Origin: Methylovirgula sp.
GTDB taxonomy: Bacteria > Pseudomonadota > Alphaproteobacteria > Rhizobiales > Beijerinckiaceae
NCBI RefSeq assembly: GCF_037200945.1
Contig: NZ_JBBCGP010000001.1
Location: forward strand, 1,052,501 to 1,116,500
Direction of reading: 5' to 3'
DNA: 64,000 nt
Below are positions 1 to 9,651 of this stretch, one piece after another; position 1 is the stretch's first letter; every line of letters begins with the position of its first letter. The position numbers were made by a program, and so were the translations under genes. Under the pieces are notes generated by a model, which was not told where the DNA came from, did no database searches, and was given only the letters and a program-made list of their open reading frames with translations.

Positions 1-656
1 CTAGTCGGCGCCTGCGTGCCGCAAATCTCGTCGATGGCATTGTCCCAGATGACTTCGACATTCGGCAATTTAAACAGCCGGTCCTGCAAAATCTTCTCGG
101 CGCGGAACGAATCGCGCCGGTGCACGATCGTCACATTGCGCGCGATTTGGGCCAGATAGAGCGCCTCCTCGACCGCGGTATTGCCGCCGCCGACCACGAC
201 CACATCCTGGCCGCGATAGAAGAACCCGTCGCAGGTCGCGCAGGCCGAGACGCCATAGCCGCGGAACGCTTCCTCGGTCGGGATGCCGAGCCAGCGCGCC
301 TTGGCGCCCGTGGCAATGATCAAAGCATCGCAGGTGTAAATCGCGCCGCTGTCGCCATGCAGCCGGAACGGCCGCTGGCTGAGTTCGACGCTGACGATGT
401 GGTCGGAGATGAAATGCGTGCCGACATGTTCGGCCTGGAGCCGCATCTGCTCCATCAGCCACGGGCCCTGGATCGGCTCCGCAAAGCCGGGGTAATTCTC
501 GACGTCGGTGGTCACGGTCAACTGGCCGCCGGGCTCGAAGCCGGAGATCAGCACCGGCTCGAGCAGCGCGCGGGCGGCGTAGATCGCCGCCGTATAGCCG
601 GCGGGGCCGGAACCGATGACGATGAGCTTGGCGTGACGGGCCGTGCCGCTGGACAT
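1..656 (-). CDS. trxB: Thioredoxin reductase, 3' end cut by the window
   Basis: FAD/NADPH-dependent reductase that recycles cytosolic thioredoxin. About 218 N-terminal residues are visible. The FAD-binding GSGPAG motif lies near residue 12, the redox pair is in CATCDGFF around residue 140, and the NADPH-binding VVGGGNTA motif follows. ATG is at 656. The full family length is about 320 residues, so roughly the last third lies before position 1. Identity is clear from the motif order; no neighbour on the 3' side can be seen. Confidence 0.93.
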   Translation of the reverse strand, partial: MSSGTARHAKLIVIGSGPAGYTAAIYAARALLEPVLISGFEPGGQLTVTTDVENYPGFAEPIQGPWLMEQMRLQAEHVGTHFISDHIVSVELSQRPFRLHGDSGAIYTCDALIIATGAKARWLGIPTEEAFRGYGVSACATCDGFFYRGQDVVVVGGGNTAVEEALYLAQIARNVTIVHRRDSFRAEKILQDRLFKLPNVEVIWDNAIDEICGTQAPT

Positions 657-763
657 AGGCGCCTCTATGACGAAAGGTCATAGCAATTTATGGGCGCCAA
701 GCGCCTGGCGCAACCCAAGCGGCACGGCCACTCAGAAGATCAGGCAGTTACGCCCTATTTTCA

Positions 764-1258
764 TTAATGCTGCGGGCCGGGCGCCGGATAAAGCGTGAGT
801 CCGGTGATCCCGGCGGTGATGTCGACGCCCGTCTGGGTGTTGACAGACAAAGGCTGCAGACCAAGTGAATGACGATTGCCGCCGACGAGCGCATTGGCGC
901 CGAGGCCGAGACCAAGCGTGACGTTGGCACTGGCGCCCGCGTAATGGCCGGCAAGTGCCCTGTGGCCAAGCTCATGCGTCGCGGCAAACACGCCCCAGAC
1001 GATGCGACCGGCGCCAGTTGCGCCGATCGACAGGCCGAAATTGGTGATTGTGCCAACATAATAGTCCGTTGGCGCATAGGTGCGGGTGAAGCGGCAGGCC
1101 AGCGCCTTGCTCGAGGTAATGATGAGTCCGACGCTGGGCGCCACATTGCATTCCAGAAGGCCGACTTGCGCCGCCTTCGCCGTGCCGGCCGCCGCCAGCA
1201 TCGCCGCCGCGCTGAGCGCGAGAATCGCCGGCTTGAGCACCCGTCCCTGAAAGCTCAT
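764..1258 (-). CDS. DUF992 exported protein
   Basis: 164-residue protein with an N-terminal signal peptide (hydrophobic ALSAAAMLAAAGTAKA, cleavage after AKA). The mature part has the DUF992 pattern: CNVAPSVGLII, a second Cys in ALACRF, GLSIGATGAGRIVWGVFA, and a Gly/Ala-rich C-terminus ending in GITGLTLYP. It is probably periplasmic; DUF992 has no known function. It is monocistronic, between trxB and hemF. Start ATG 1258 is preceded by the purine-rich stretch GAGGGAGATCTTTC. Confidence 0.85.
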   Translation of the reverse strand: MSFQGRVLKPAILALSAAAMLAAAGTAKAAQVGLLECNVAPSVGLIITSSKALACRFTRTYAPTDYYVGTITNFGLSIGATGAGRIVWGVFAATHELGHRALAGHYAGASANVTLGLGLGANALVGGNRHSLGLQPLSVNTQTGVDITAGITGLTLYPAPGPQH

Positions 1259-1378
1259 GAAAGATCTCCCTCTTACGTCGTATGAAAATAGTCGAGCCCA
1301 TGCTGCGTTCCACGCAAGCTGGACTTATTCGTGGCCACGCCCCACCGGCGGCGGGTTTGCGGCGGGATTATGGAAGCG

Positions 1379-2281
1379 TCACGGCCATTTGACCAGCGGC
1401 GGCATGGACGAAAGGATCGAATCGACATTGCCGCCGGTCTTGAGGCCAAAGATCGTGCCGCGATCGTAGAGCAGGTTGAACTCGACATAGCGGCCGCGGC
1501 GCACGAGCTGTTCATCGCGGTCGGCCTCGCTCCAGGCCCTCCCGAAATTCCGGCGCACGATCTCGGGATAGAGCGTGAGAAACGTCTCGCCGACATCGCG
1601 GGTGAAGGCGAAATCTGCCTCAAAGCCGAGCGGCGATGCCAAATGATCGTAGAAAATGCCGCCGATGCCGCGCGGCTCGTTGCGATGTTTCAGGAAGAAA
1701 TATTCGTCGCACCATTCCTTGAACCGCTGGTAGTCCGCGACCTCGGCATGACGCCGGCAGGCCGCCTCGAAACCCGCGTGGAAAGCAATCGAATCCCCGT
1801 CCGTCTGCGTGCGCCGGCGATCGAGCACCGGCGTCAAATCGGCGCCGCCGCCGAACCAGGCCTTCTGCGTCACGACGAAGCGCGTGTTCATATGAACGGT
1901 CGGGACATTCGGATTCCAGGGATGTGCGATGAGTGAAATGCCGGCGGCCCAGAAATGTGGATCGGAATCGGCGCCGTGGATCTGCTTGGCGAATTCTGGC
2001 GCGAACGTGCCATGCACCGCCGATGTATGAATGCCGGCCTTTTCAAAGACCCGGCCATGCAACAAACCCATCCTGCCGCCGCCGCCATCGGCGCCAGAGG
2101 CATCCTTGCGATGCCAGGGCGTGATGACAAAACGGCCGGGCGCCATATCGGCCGCCGCAAACGGGCCGATGCAATCGCGTTCAAGCGCTTCGAAGGCGGC
2201 GCATATCCTCGACTGCAAAGCCTCGAACCAGGCATGGGCTTCGGTCTTTTGCGGCGCGATGGCGTTCGTATTTGCCGTCAT
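1379..2281 (-). CDS. hemF: Aerobic coproporphyrinogen-III oxidase
   Basis: Oxygen-dependent decarboxylation of coproporphyrinogen III to protoporphyrinogen IX in haem synthesis. 300 residues, the normal length. Visible family motifs: TPWHRKDASG, the substrate-binding stretch VPTVHMNTRF, WFGGGADLTP, YFFLKHRNEPRGIGGIF and YVEFNLLYDRGTIFGL. The reading frame stays open upstream into trmL, but homology begins at ATG 2281, which overlaps the trmL stop by 4 nt (ATGA), so the two are probably translationally coupled. Confidence 0.95.
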   Translation of the reverse strand: MTANTNAIAPQKTEAHAWFEALQSRICAAFEALERDCIGPFAAADMAPGRFVITPWHRKDASGADGGGGRMGLLHGRVFEKAGIHTSAVHGTFAPEFAKQIHGADSDPHFWAAGISLIAHPWNPNVPTVHMNTRFVVTQKAWFGGGADLTPVLDRRRTQTDGDSIAFHAGFEAACRRHAEVADYQRFKEWCDEYFFLKHRNEPRGIGGIFYDHLASPLGFEADFAFTRDVGETFLTLYPEIVRRNFGRAWSEADRDEQLVRRGRYVEFNLLYDRGTIFGLKTGGNVDSILSSMPPLVKWP

Positions 2282-2769
2282 CCGGTTTTCAAATCCTCTT
2301 TGCCAATCTGCCTGACGGCCTCGCCGAGCACCATGGCCGCCGCGACCGCGACGTTCAAGGAGCGCAACGGCGGCCGGATCGAAATGCGCACGCTCGCATC
2401 CGCCGCCGTCCGCACGTCTTCCGGCACGCCCGCCGATTCGCGGCCCACGAGCAGAATGTCGCCCGGCGCATAGTGAAAGTCGCAATAATCCTGCGCGCCC
2501 TTTGTCGACAGCAACACGAGGCGGCGCGCCTGCGCTTTGCGCCAAGTCAAGAACGCCGCGAATCCGATGTGCCGGGCGATCATCACATGATCGAGGTAAT
2601 CCATACCGGCGCGACGGAAGGCGCGGTCGCTCGATGGAAATCCACCGGGCTCGATGATCGCAGCGTCGATCCCGAGACAGGCGCAAAGGCGCAGCATCGT
2701 TCCGCAATTTTGCGGAATGTCCGGCTGATAGAGCGCCAAGGTCAGTGCCGGGCCAGAATGTTGCGTCAT
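2278..2769 (-). CDS. trmL: tRNA (cytidine/uridine-34 2'-O)-methyltransferase
   Basis: Small SPOUT methyltransferase that 2'-O-methylates the wobble base of tRNA-Leu. 163 residues. Seen: LYQPDIPQNCGTMLRLCACLG at the N-terminus, DILLVGRESAGVPEDV, and ISIRPPLRSLNVAVAAAMVLGEA, the knotted SAM-binding C-terminus with the conserved RSLN. First gene of a two-gene unit with hemF. Divergent from petA. Confidence 0.93.
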   Translation of the reverse strand: MTQHSGPALTLALYQPDIPQNCGTMLRLCACLGIDAAIIEPGGFPSSDRAFRRAGMDYLDHVMIARHIGFAAFLTWRKAQARRLVLLSTKGAQDYCDFHYAPGDILLVGRESAGVPEDVRTAADASVRISIRPPLRSLNVAVAAAMVLGEAVRQIGKEDLKTG

Positions 2770-2899
2770 TGTTCAAGCACCGTGCGCGCTTTTCATTTGA
2801 TTTCGTGTCAAGTGGCGAAACGACGCATTGCTGCCCGTACACAAACGCGCGACACTGAAAACAAGGGCGAAAAGCCCATAAAAAATTTGAGGAAACGCC

Positions 2900-3424
2900 G
2901 TGGCTGAAAGCGCAAGCTTGGAGCAGCCGCCAACGCGTCGCGATTTTCTTTTCATCGCGACCGGGTCAGTTGGCGCTGTCGGTGTGGCATCTGCCGTCTG
3001 GCCACTCATCGATCAGATGAACCCCGATGCATCGACGCTTGCCGCCGCGGCAACCGAAGTCGATCTTTCCCATGTTGCCGAAGGCCAGATCCTCACCGTC
3101 AAATGGCGCGGCAAGCCCGTCTTCGTTCGCCATCGCACGCCGAAGGAGATCGCCGACGCGCGCGCCGTGCCGTTGAGCGAATTGCGCGATCCGGCAACCG
3201 ACGAACAGCGCGCGCCGCATCCGGAATGGCTGATCGTCATCGGCATCTGCACTCATCTCGGCTGCGTGCCGCTCGGCCATCAAGGGGCTTACGGCGGCTG
3301 GTTCTGCCCCTGCCACGGATCGGTCTACGACACCGCTGCGCGCATTCGGCAAGGACCGGCGCCTTATAACCTCTATCTCCCTCCTTACAAGTTTCTCCCC
3401 GACAACAAGCTTCAGATCGGTTGA
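2900..3424 (+). CDS. petA: Rieske iron-sulfur subunit of the bc1 complex
   Basis: 2Fe-2S subunit of ubiquinol:cytochrome c reductase, anchored in the inner membrane with its cluster domain in the periplasm. 174 residues. A twin-arginine-like RRDFLF precedes one N-terminal membrane segment (residues about 15-36). Cluster ligands are in CTHLGC and CPCHGS. GTG start at 2900 has GAGGAAA upstream. First gene of petABC. Confidence 0.97.
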   Translation: MAESASLEQPPTRRDFLFIATGSVGAVGVASAVWPLIDQMNPDASTLAAAATEVDLSHVAEGQILTVKWRGKPVFVRHRTPKEIADARAVPLSELRDPATDEQRAPHPEWLIVIGICTHLGCVPLGHQGAYGGWFCPCHGSVYDTAARIRQGPAPYNLYLPPYKFLPDNKLQIG

Positions 3425-3460
3425 GACATCCGAAGGCGCGAAGTTCCAGCGAGCCATGCC

Positions 3461-4699
3461 ATGAACGGTCCTTCCCCTTATGTCCCCAAAAGCAGCTTCG
3501 GCAGATGGCTCGACAGCCGGCTGCCGGTGTTGGGCCTCGTCAATCGATCGTTCATCACCTTTCCCAATCCGCGCAATCTCAATTACTGGTGGACCTTCGG
3601 CGGCATCCTGAGCTTCATGCTGGCGGCCCAGATCGTCACCGGCGTCGCGCTCGCCATGCATTACGTGCCGAATTCGGGCCTCGCGTTCGCGTCCGTCGAA
3701 CACATCATGCGCGACGTGAATTACGGCTGGCTGTTGCGCTACGCGCATTCGAACGGCGCCTCGATGTTCTTCTTCGCCGTCTACATCCACATCATGCGCG
3801 GGCTCTATTACGGCTCCTACAAGGCGCCGCGCGAAGTGCTCTGGATTTTGGGCGTCATCATATACCTGCTCATGATGGCGACGGGCTTTCTCGGCTACAC
3901 GCTGCCGTGGGGCCAGATGAGCTTCTGGGGCGCCACCGTCATCACCAGCCTTTTCTCGGCCATCCCGCTCGTCGGCAATGCGATCACGACCTGGCTATGG
4001 GGCGGCTTCTCGGTCGATGACGCGACGCTCAATCGCTTCTATGCGCTGCACTATCTGCTGCCGTTCATGATCGCCGCGGTCGTCGTGCTGCATATCTGGG
4101 CGCTGCACGTAACCGGCTCGAACAATCCGACAGGAATCGAAAAACAGTCCAGCAAGGACACGCTGCCGTTTCACCCCTATTTCACCGTCAAGGACGGCTT
4201 CGGGCTCGTCTGCTTCCTGATCCTCTACGCCTGGTTCATCTTCTACATCCCGAACTATCTCGGCGATGCTGACAATTACATTCAGGCCAACCCCCTGCAG
4301 ACGCCGCCGCATATCGTGCCGGAATGGTATTATCTGCCGTTCTACGCGATCCTGCGCTCGATCCCGTCGAAGCTCGGCGGCGTGACGTGCATGTTCGGCG
4401 CTATTCTGCTCTTCGCGTTTCTGCCTTGGCTCGACCGTTCGCCCGTGCGCTCGGCCAATTACCGGCCGATCTTCCGCGTGTTTTTCTGGTTGTTCGTCGC
4501 GACCGTCATCGGCCTCGGCTACATCGGCTCACAGCCGCCGGAAGGCTGGTTCATTGTCGCCGGGCGTCTGCTGACGTTCTCCTATTTCGCCTTTTTCTTT
4601 ATCGTCCTGCCGTTGATCAGCATCTTCGAGAAACCGAAGAAATTGCCGGCCTCGATCGCCGAATCCGTACTCGGCGCGCCTGCGCCCGGCAAAGCCTGA
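3461..4699 (+). CDS. petB: Cytochrome b of the bc1 complex
   Basis: Di-haem quinol-oxidising membrane subunit, 412 residues. N-terminal half has GWLLRYAHSNGAS and the Qo-site PLWG-type loop region (GFLGYTLPWGQMSFWGA). Haem-ligand histidines lie in helices B and D (RYAHSNGAS, HIHIMRG, FYALHYLLPF, VVLHIWALH). The conserved PEWY motif is in VPEWYYLPFYAILRSIP. About eight hydrophobic helices. 36 nt after petA. Confidence 0.97.
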   Translation: MNGPSPYVPKSSFGRWLDSRLPVLGLVNRSFITFPNPRNLNYWWTFGGILSFMLAAQIVTGVALAMHYVPNSGLAFASVEHIMRDVNYGWLLRYAHSNGASMFFFAVYIHIMRGLYYGSYKAPREVLWILGVIIYLLMMATGFLGYTLPWGQMSFWGATVITSLFSAIPLVGNAITTWLWGGFSVDDATLNRFYALHYLLPFMIAAVVVLHIWALHVTGSNNPTGIEKQSSKDTLPFHPYFTVKDGFGLVCFLILYAWFIFYIPNYLGDADNYIQANPLQTPPHIVPEWYYLPFYAILRSIPSKLGGVTCMFGAILLFAFLPWLDRSPVRSANYRPIFRVFFWLFVATVIGLGYIGSQPPEGWFIVAGRLLTFSYFAFFFIVLPLISIFEKPKKLPASIAESVLGAPAPGKA

Positions 4700-4710
4700 G
4701 GGAGGCGCAG

Positions 4711-5565
4711 ATGGGTCCCAAAGGGCGAATTTTGGCGGGCGCCATCGGCATTGCCGGCCTCTGCGCCTTGGTGGTCCCGGCCGGCGCCGTGGATACGAAT
4801 GCCAAGGGCAATGCCTATCCGCTCGAGGCGGAAGGTCAAACACCACCGCGCCAGGCGTGGAGCTTCCACGGGCCGCTTGGCAAATATAATCAGGCGCAAT
4901 TGCAGCGCGGGTTCCAAGTTTATCATCAGGTCTGCTCGACCTGCCATTCGCTGAACCTCGTCGCCTTCCGCGATCTTGCCGAAGCCGGCGGCCCCGGCTT
5001 TTCCGAGGCCGAGGTCAAGGCGCTGGCCGCGACCTATCAGATTGAAGACGGGCCAAACGACCAGGGTCAGATGTTCAAGCGGCCCGGCCGCCCGTCCGAC
5101 AATTTCCCGTCGCCCTTTGCCAATCCCGAGGCGGCCAAGGCGGTCTTCGGCGCGGCGCCCCCGGATATGTCGGACCTCGCCAAAGCGCGCAGCTTTCCAC
5201 GCCCGTTCCCGCTCTTCATCTTCGATGCGGTGCTGGAATATCAGGAAGAGGGTCCGGATTATATCGTCGCGATCCTCAACGGCTTCACACATCCAGACGA
5301 TCCAAACTGGAACGTATATTTCCCCGGCCATCACATCGCGATGCCAAAGCCGCTGAACGATGGCGCCATCAAATATACCGACGGCACAGCGCCGACGCTG
5401 GCCAATTATTCCCGCGACGTCGCGGCGTTTCTCTATTGGGCCGCCGAACCCAAGCTCGAAGAGCGCAAGGCGACGGGCTTTCGCGTTCTCATCTTTTTGA
5501 TCGTCTTCGCCGGCCTGCTTTATTTCACCAAGAAGCGTATCTGGTCTGACGTTCAAGGACATTGA
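4711..5565 (+). CDS. petC: Cytochrome c1 of the bc1 complex
   Basis: c-type haem subunit passing electrons to soluble cytochrome c. 284 residues. Signal peptide (GAIGIAGLCALVVPAGA), haem-binding CSTCHS near residue 75, the distal Met ligand region IAMPKPL, and a C-terminal membrane anchor (VLIFLIVFAGLLYF). Start ATG 4711 follows GGAGGCGC; the longer in-frame extension over petB is a shadow. Closes the operon 11 nt after petB. Confidence 0.96.
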   Translation: MGPKGRILAGAIGIAGLCALVVPAGAVDTNAKGNAYPLEAEGQTPPRQAWSFHGPLGKYNQAQLQRGFQVYHQVCSTCHSLNLVAFRDLAEAGGPGFSEAEVKALAATYQIEDGPNDQGQMFKRPGRPSDNFPSPFANPEAAKAVFGAAPPDMSDLAKARSFPRPFPLFIFDAVLEYQEEGPDYIVAILNGFTHPDDPNWNVYFPGHHIAMPKPLNDGAIKYTDGTAPTLANYSRDVAAFLYWAAEPKLEERKATGFRVLIFLIVFAGLLYFTKKRIWSDVQGH

Positions 5566-5637
5566 GGCGCACGGCGTTGACACGACGCCCCCTGACGGTC
5601 AATTTCGCGCCCGCGAATTTCAGCCAGTCGGGGCGGC

Positions 5638-6513
5638 ATGACTCAATCCATCGTCGGGATCATTGGCGGCTCAGGTGTCTATCACCTGCCGGGCCTCGCG
5701 GATTTGCGCGAAGAAAAGGTCTCGACCCCCTGGGGCGAGCCCTCTGACGCGCTGCGCTTCGGCAAGATCGGCGCGAGCGAAGTGGTCTTCCTGCCCCGAC
5801 ACGGGCGCGGCCACCGGCTCTCGCCCTCGGGCATCAATTATCGCGCGAATATCTACGCGCTCAAACAGGCCGGCGTCACCGATCTCATCTCAGTGTCCGC
5901 CTGTGGCTCGTTCAAGGCGGAACTCAATCCGGGCCTCTTCGTCCTCGCCGACCAATTCGTCGATCGCACCTATGGGCGCGAATCCTCCTTCTTCGGCAAC
6001 GGCTGTGTCGCGCATGTCTCAATGGCGCATCCCGTCGCGCCGCTGCTGCAAGAGCGCCTTGCCGCCGCGGCGGAGGCCGAGAAAATCGGCGTCGTGAAGG
6101 GCGGCACTTATGTCGCGATGGAAGGGCCGCAATTCTCCTCGCTCGCCGAATCGCGCGCTTATCAGAATGCCGGCTTCGACGTGATCGGCATGACCGCCAT
6201 GCCGGAGGCCAAACTCGCCCGCGAGGCGGAGATTTCCTACGCCATCGTCGCGATGGTGACGGATTACGATTGCTGGCATCCCGAGCACGACGATGTCGAT
6301 GTCGCCTCGATCATCGCCACCTTGCAGGCCAATGCCGGCAAAGCCGAGCGGCTGCTGGCCCGGCTCCTGCAGGACTTCCCCGCCGAACATGAAGCGTGCC
6401 CCATCGGTTCCGACCGCCCGCTCGACACGGCGCTGATCACCGCGCCCGAGGCGCGCGATCCGGCGCTGCTCAAGAAACTCGACGCCATCCTGAAACGAGT
6501 GAACGGTCAATGA
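5638..6513 (+). CDS. mtnP: S-methyl-5'-thioadenosine phosphorylase
   Basis: Phosphorolyses methylthioadenosine to adenine and methylthioribose-1-phosphate. 291 residues, usual length. N-terminal IIGGSGVYHLPGL phosphate-binding loop, LPRHGRGHRLSPSGINYRAN, VAMEGPQFSSLAES, and NAGFDVIGMTAMPEAKLAREAE with substrate-binding Asn/Asp region. Overlaps apt by 4 nt (ATGA), so the adenine released is recycled by the next gene product. Confidence 0.94.
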   Translation: MTQSIVGIIGGSGVYHLPGLADLREEKVSTPWGEPSDALRFGKIGASEVVFLPRHGRGHRLSPSGINYRANIYALKQAGVTDLISVSACGSFKAELNPGLFVLADQFVDRTYGRESSFFGNGCVAHVSMAHPVAPLLQERLAAAAEAEKIGVVKGGTYVAMEGPQFSSLAESRAYQNAGFDVIGMTAMPEAKLAREAEISYAIVAMVTDYDCWHPEHDDVDVASIIATLQANAGKAERLLARLLQDFPAEHEACPIGSDRPLDTALITAPEARDPALLKKLDAILKRVNGQ

Positions 6514-7037
6514 CCCTGAAGAACACAATCCGCAGCATTCCGGATTATCCCAAGCCCGGCATCGTCTTCCGCGACATCACCACTTTGCTAGCGGACCCGC
6601 GCGCCTTTCGCCGCGCGATCGACGAATTGGTGCAGCCATGGTCGGGCAGCAAGATCGACAAGATCGCCGGCATCGAGGCGCGCGGTTTCATCCTCGGCGG
6701 CGCGGTTGCGCATCAGCTCTCCGCCGGGTTCGTGCCGATCCGCAAAAAGGGCAAGCTGCCGCACAAGACCGTCTCGATCTCCTATTCGCTCGAATACGGC
6801 GACGACGAGATGGAGATCCATGTCGACGCGGTGCAGCCGGGCGAGAAGGTGATCCTGGTCGATGATCTCATCGCCACCGGCGGCACAGCGGAAGCGGCGG
6901 TGAAACTCCTAAAGAAGATCGGCGCCGACGTCGTCGCTGCCGTTTTTGTCATCGACCTGCCGGACCTCGGCGGCGCCAAGAAGATCGAGGCGCTCGACGT
7001 GCCGGTGCGCAGTCTCATCGCCTTCGAGGGGCATTAG
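6510..7037 (+). CDS. apt: Adenine phosphoribosyltransferase
   Basis: Converts adenine plus PRPP to AMP. 175 residues. The PRPP-binding motif is VILVDDLIATGGTA (around residues 118-131); the flexible-loop region holds RKKGKLPHKT. Start ATG 6510 overlaps the mtnP stop, forming a purine-salvage pair that processes methylthioadenosine from polyamine or quorum-signal synthesis. Confidence 0.95.
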   Translation: MTLKNTIRSIPDYPKPGIVFRDITTLLADPRAFRRAIDELVQPWSGSKIDKIAGIEARGFILGGAVAHQLSAGFVPIRKKGKLPHKTVSISYSLEYGDDEMEIHVDAVQPGEKVILVDDLIATGGTAEAAVKLLKKIGADVVAAVFVIDLPDLGGAKKIEALDVPVRSLIAFEGH

Positions 7038-7045
7038 CCGAAGTT

Positions 7046-7961
7046 TCAGGCCGCGCGCGGACCGATCGCGAACTGCGAAACATACCAGCGTGCATACCAG
7101 TGCAGCAGCCACGGGATCGGGATGATGAAAATGCACCCGAGGCTGAGGGCGAACGTGCGCCAGAGAACCTGCCAACCCGATGCGTTGAAGACGACCGGCC
7201 CCGGCGTGCCATCGATGTTGCCAGCGATCCAGCGCATCATCGCGGTGGTCACCCAAGCCCAGCCGATGATGGTGACAAAGGATATATAAAGCAGCAGCGT
7301 CCAGCCGATGTAGCCGAGTACGCTGCCATTGAAGTGCAGGGCGAGAGGCTGGCCCGCGGAAGTGATGTTCTCAATGATCCACCGCAGGGCAAGCCAGGAC
7401 AATATCGCTTGAATCGGCAAGAGCATGATCGGCAGAACATGGACATGCTCTTTCGGTGCGGCATGCGCCTCGGGCAGGCCCGCGTAGGCGCAAAGCGCCA
7501 TGAGGATGAAGACCCACCAGATATCGCCGACCTTGCCGGTAAATCCGAGCGCGGGGATTTGCGGCACGCGCAGATGCGAGACGGCCCAGCGATAGAAGGC
7601 CGTCATGACCCAAGGCGCCGGAATCACGAACAAAACGCCGATCAGCACCAACAGAAGGCGGCCGAACAGGCCGAAGACGCTGAAATCGACGGTAACGGGC
7701 GTGCCGGTCGGACTCGCTGCGGCCCATTGCGTGCTTCCGGGGAGCGGCGCTGGTGACGGCGTCGAGGGCGGCGGTGGGGCAGCGGCAGCGGTGAAGAGAT
7801 CGGGGAAAATCCCCAGCCCGCTGCCAAGCGGTCAACCCTTCGCTCCAGACGAGCGTCTCGGCGGTGACGCGGCCCGCGGCGATGAAGGCACGAATGTCCG
7901 TCTCCGGAAATGGGCCCTTCTGTTTGCCATCACTTGCGATGTACCAGGACCGCTCCGCCAT
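7046..7961 (-). pseudogene. GYF-domain (DUF4339) membrane protein, frameshifted
   Basis: The first ~45 codons from ATG 7961 encode a GYF_2 domain (WYIASDGKQKGPFPETDI, then WSEGLTAWQRAG). The frame then has to shift by one base at a run of four C (7811-7814, plus strand) to reach a Pro-rich linker and five hydrophobic segments (for example VLIGVLFVIPAPWV, IGWTLLLYISFVTIIGW, FALSLGCIFIIPIPW). With one base fewer in the run the protein reads through as about 304 residues. Convergent with apt. Function unknown; a weak likeness of the membrane part to DUF898 is only an impression. Either a real slippage mutation or a sequence error. Confidence 0.7.
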
Positions 7962-8055
7962 CGGTTTCCTCCCAAGCTCGGGCTTTTGTAGCCGCGATTG
8001 ATCTCGGAAATTTGAACCAGCCTAAAGGCGAAGGTCGAGTCCGACAATGGCGGAG

Positions 8056-9651
8056 CTAACGGCGCCTGGCATCCCGCAAAATCTCGCGCGCCGCGTTGTG
8101 GCCGGGCAGGCCGGTGACGCCGCCGCCCGGATGCGTGCCAGACCCGCACATATAGAGGCCGGGAATGGGCCCGCGATAATCCGCGTGTCCCAGCATCGGT
8201 CGCGCGACGAACAATTGACCGAGATCGAGCGCGCCATGAAAGATATCTCCCCCGACAAGGCCGAACGTGCGTTCGAGATCGAGCGGCGAGAAGATTTGTC
8301 GCGCGATGATCGACGCCTTGAAATTCGGTGCGATGGCGTCGACCGTTTCAATCATCAGGTCGGCCACCTCTTGGCGATGATCGTCCCATGATTTGCCATC
8401 GGGCAATTGCGGCGCAACGTGCTGGCAGAAGAGGCTCGCGACATGCGCGCCGCGTGGCGCCAACGTATCATCGAGCGTCGAGGGAATGAGCATTTCGACG
8501 ATGGGCTTTTTCGACCAGCCGAAACGTCGGGCATCGAAATACGCGTCTTCCATATAGCGAAGCGACGGCGCGATGATGATGCCGGCCGTATGATGCCCGG
8601 CGAGTTCGCGGCCGGGCAAAACGGAAAAGTCCGGCAGGTCCGACAGCGCGACATTCATGCGGAACGTGCCTGAGCCGCAGCGCCAGCGCATGATCCGCTC
8701 ACGAAAATCCGCGGGCTGTGCCTCCCGCGGAACGAGATCGCGATAGAGCAATTTCGGATTGACGTTGGCGATGATTTTCTTGGCGCGGAAGATATCGCCC
8801 GCGCGCGTCACGACGCCGATTGCGCGGCCTTTCTCGACGAGCACTTCGCGCACAGAACTCCCGGTGCGAATGTCAACACCGCGAGCCGCCGCGGCTTTCG
8901 CCATGGCGTCCGTGATCGCGCCCATGCCGCCGATGGCATGGCCCCATTGGCCTTTCGCGCCGTTCACCTCGCCGAAGCAATGATGCAGCAGCACATAGGC
9001 AGAGCCCGGCGCATAAGGACTCTGATAATTGCCGACCACGGCATCGAAACCATAGGCCGCCTTGATCGGCGCGCTCTCGAACCAATGATCGAGATAATCG
9101 CCGGCGGACGACGTGAAGATTTCGAGCACGTCGCGCTCGCCTTCGAGACCGAGCTTGCGCAAGCGGTCGGCGAATTTTTCGGCGCGGAGAAGTTGGCGCA
9201 GCCAGTCGAGCCCGCCCGCCGGAACATTGGGCGGCGTTTCCAGCGCGACGGCGCGGATAAAATCGGCGAGCGCATCAAGCCGCGCGGCATAGGCATCAAG
9301 CCGGCTTGCATCCTTTGCCGAGAATTTCGCGACCTCGCTTTTCGTGCGCCCGGGACCGAGTTTCAAATAACGGCCATCATCGAGCGGCAGAAAATTGGCG
9401 AGCTGGCGCGGCACGATCCGTAGCCCATGAAGGGGTAAATCGAGATCGCGAATGATCTTCGGATTGAGCAGCGAGACCGTGTAGGCCGCCTGCGAATTGC
9501 GGAAGCCCGGATGAAATTCCTCGGTGACTGCGCAGCCGCCGACTTTGTCGCGCGCTTCGAGCACCAAAGTTTTCAGCCCAGCCGCACCGAGATAAGCGGC
9601 ACAGACAAGACCGTTGTGGCCGCCGCCGATCACGATCGCATCATAGTTCAC
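8056..9651 (-). CDS. FAD-dependent oxidoreductase, PYROXD2/phytoene-desaturase type
   Basis: 531-residue flavoprotein. N-terminal dinucleotide fold (IVIGGGHNGLVCAAYLGAAG, then VLEARDKVGG), a middle GSSVREVLVEKGRAIGV strand, and the C-terminal FAD motif GLYMCGSGTHPGGGVTGLPG. Matches the NAD(P)/FAD-dependent family of eukaryotic PYROXD2 and bacterial carotenoid-desaturase relatives. No carotenoid genes lie nearby, so the substrate cannot be inferred. Stands alone. Confidence 0.85.
   Translation of the reverse strand: MNYDAIVIGGGHNGLVCAAYLGAAGLKTLVLEARDKVGGCAVTEEFHPGFRNSQAAYTVSLLNPKIIRDLDLPLHGLRIVPRQLANFLPLDDGRYLKLGPGRTKSEVAKFSAKDASRLDAYAARLDALADFIRAVALETPPNVPAGGLDWLRQLLRAEKFADRLRKLGLEGERDVLEIFTSSAGDYLDHWFESAPIKAAYGFDAVVGNYQSPYAPGSAYVLLHHCFGEVNGAKGQWGHAIGGMGAITDAMAKAAAARGVDIRTGSSVREVLVEKGRAIGVVTRAGDIFRAKKIIANVNPKLLYRDLVPREAQPADFRERIMRWRCGSGTFRMNVALSDLPDFSVLPGRELAGHHTAGIIIAPSLRYMEDAYFDARRFGWSKKPIVEMLIPSTLDDTLAPRGAHVASLFCQHVAPQLPDGKSWDDHRQEVADLMIETVDAIAPNFKASIIARQIFSPLDLERTFGLVGGDIFHGALDLGQLFVARPMLGHADYRGPIPGLYMCGSGTHPGGGVTGLPGHNAAREILRDARRR

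Noticed and set aside
1379..2842. A 487-residue fusion of an Arg-rich stretch with HemF
   Set aside because: The first 187 residues are the wrong frame over trmL; HemF homology begins at ATG 2281.
8047..8391. Plus-strand 114-residue frame over the oxidoreductase
   Set aside because: Antisense shadow within a well-supported gene.
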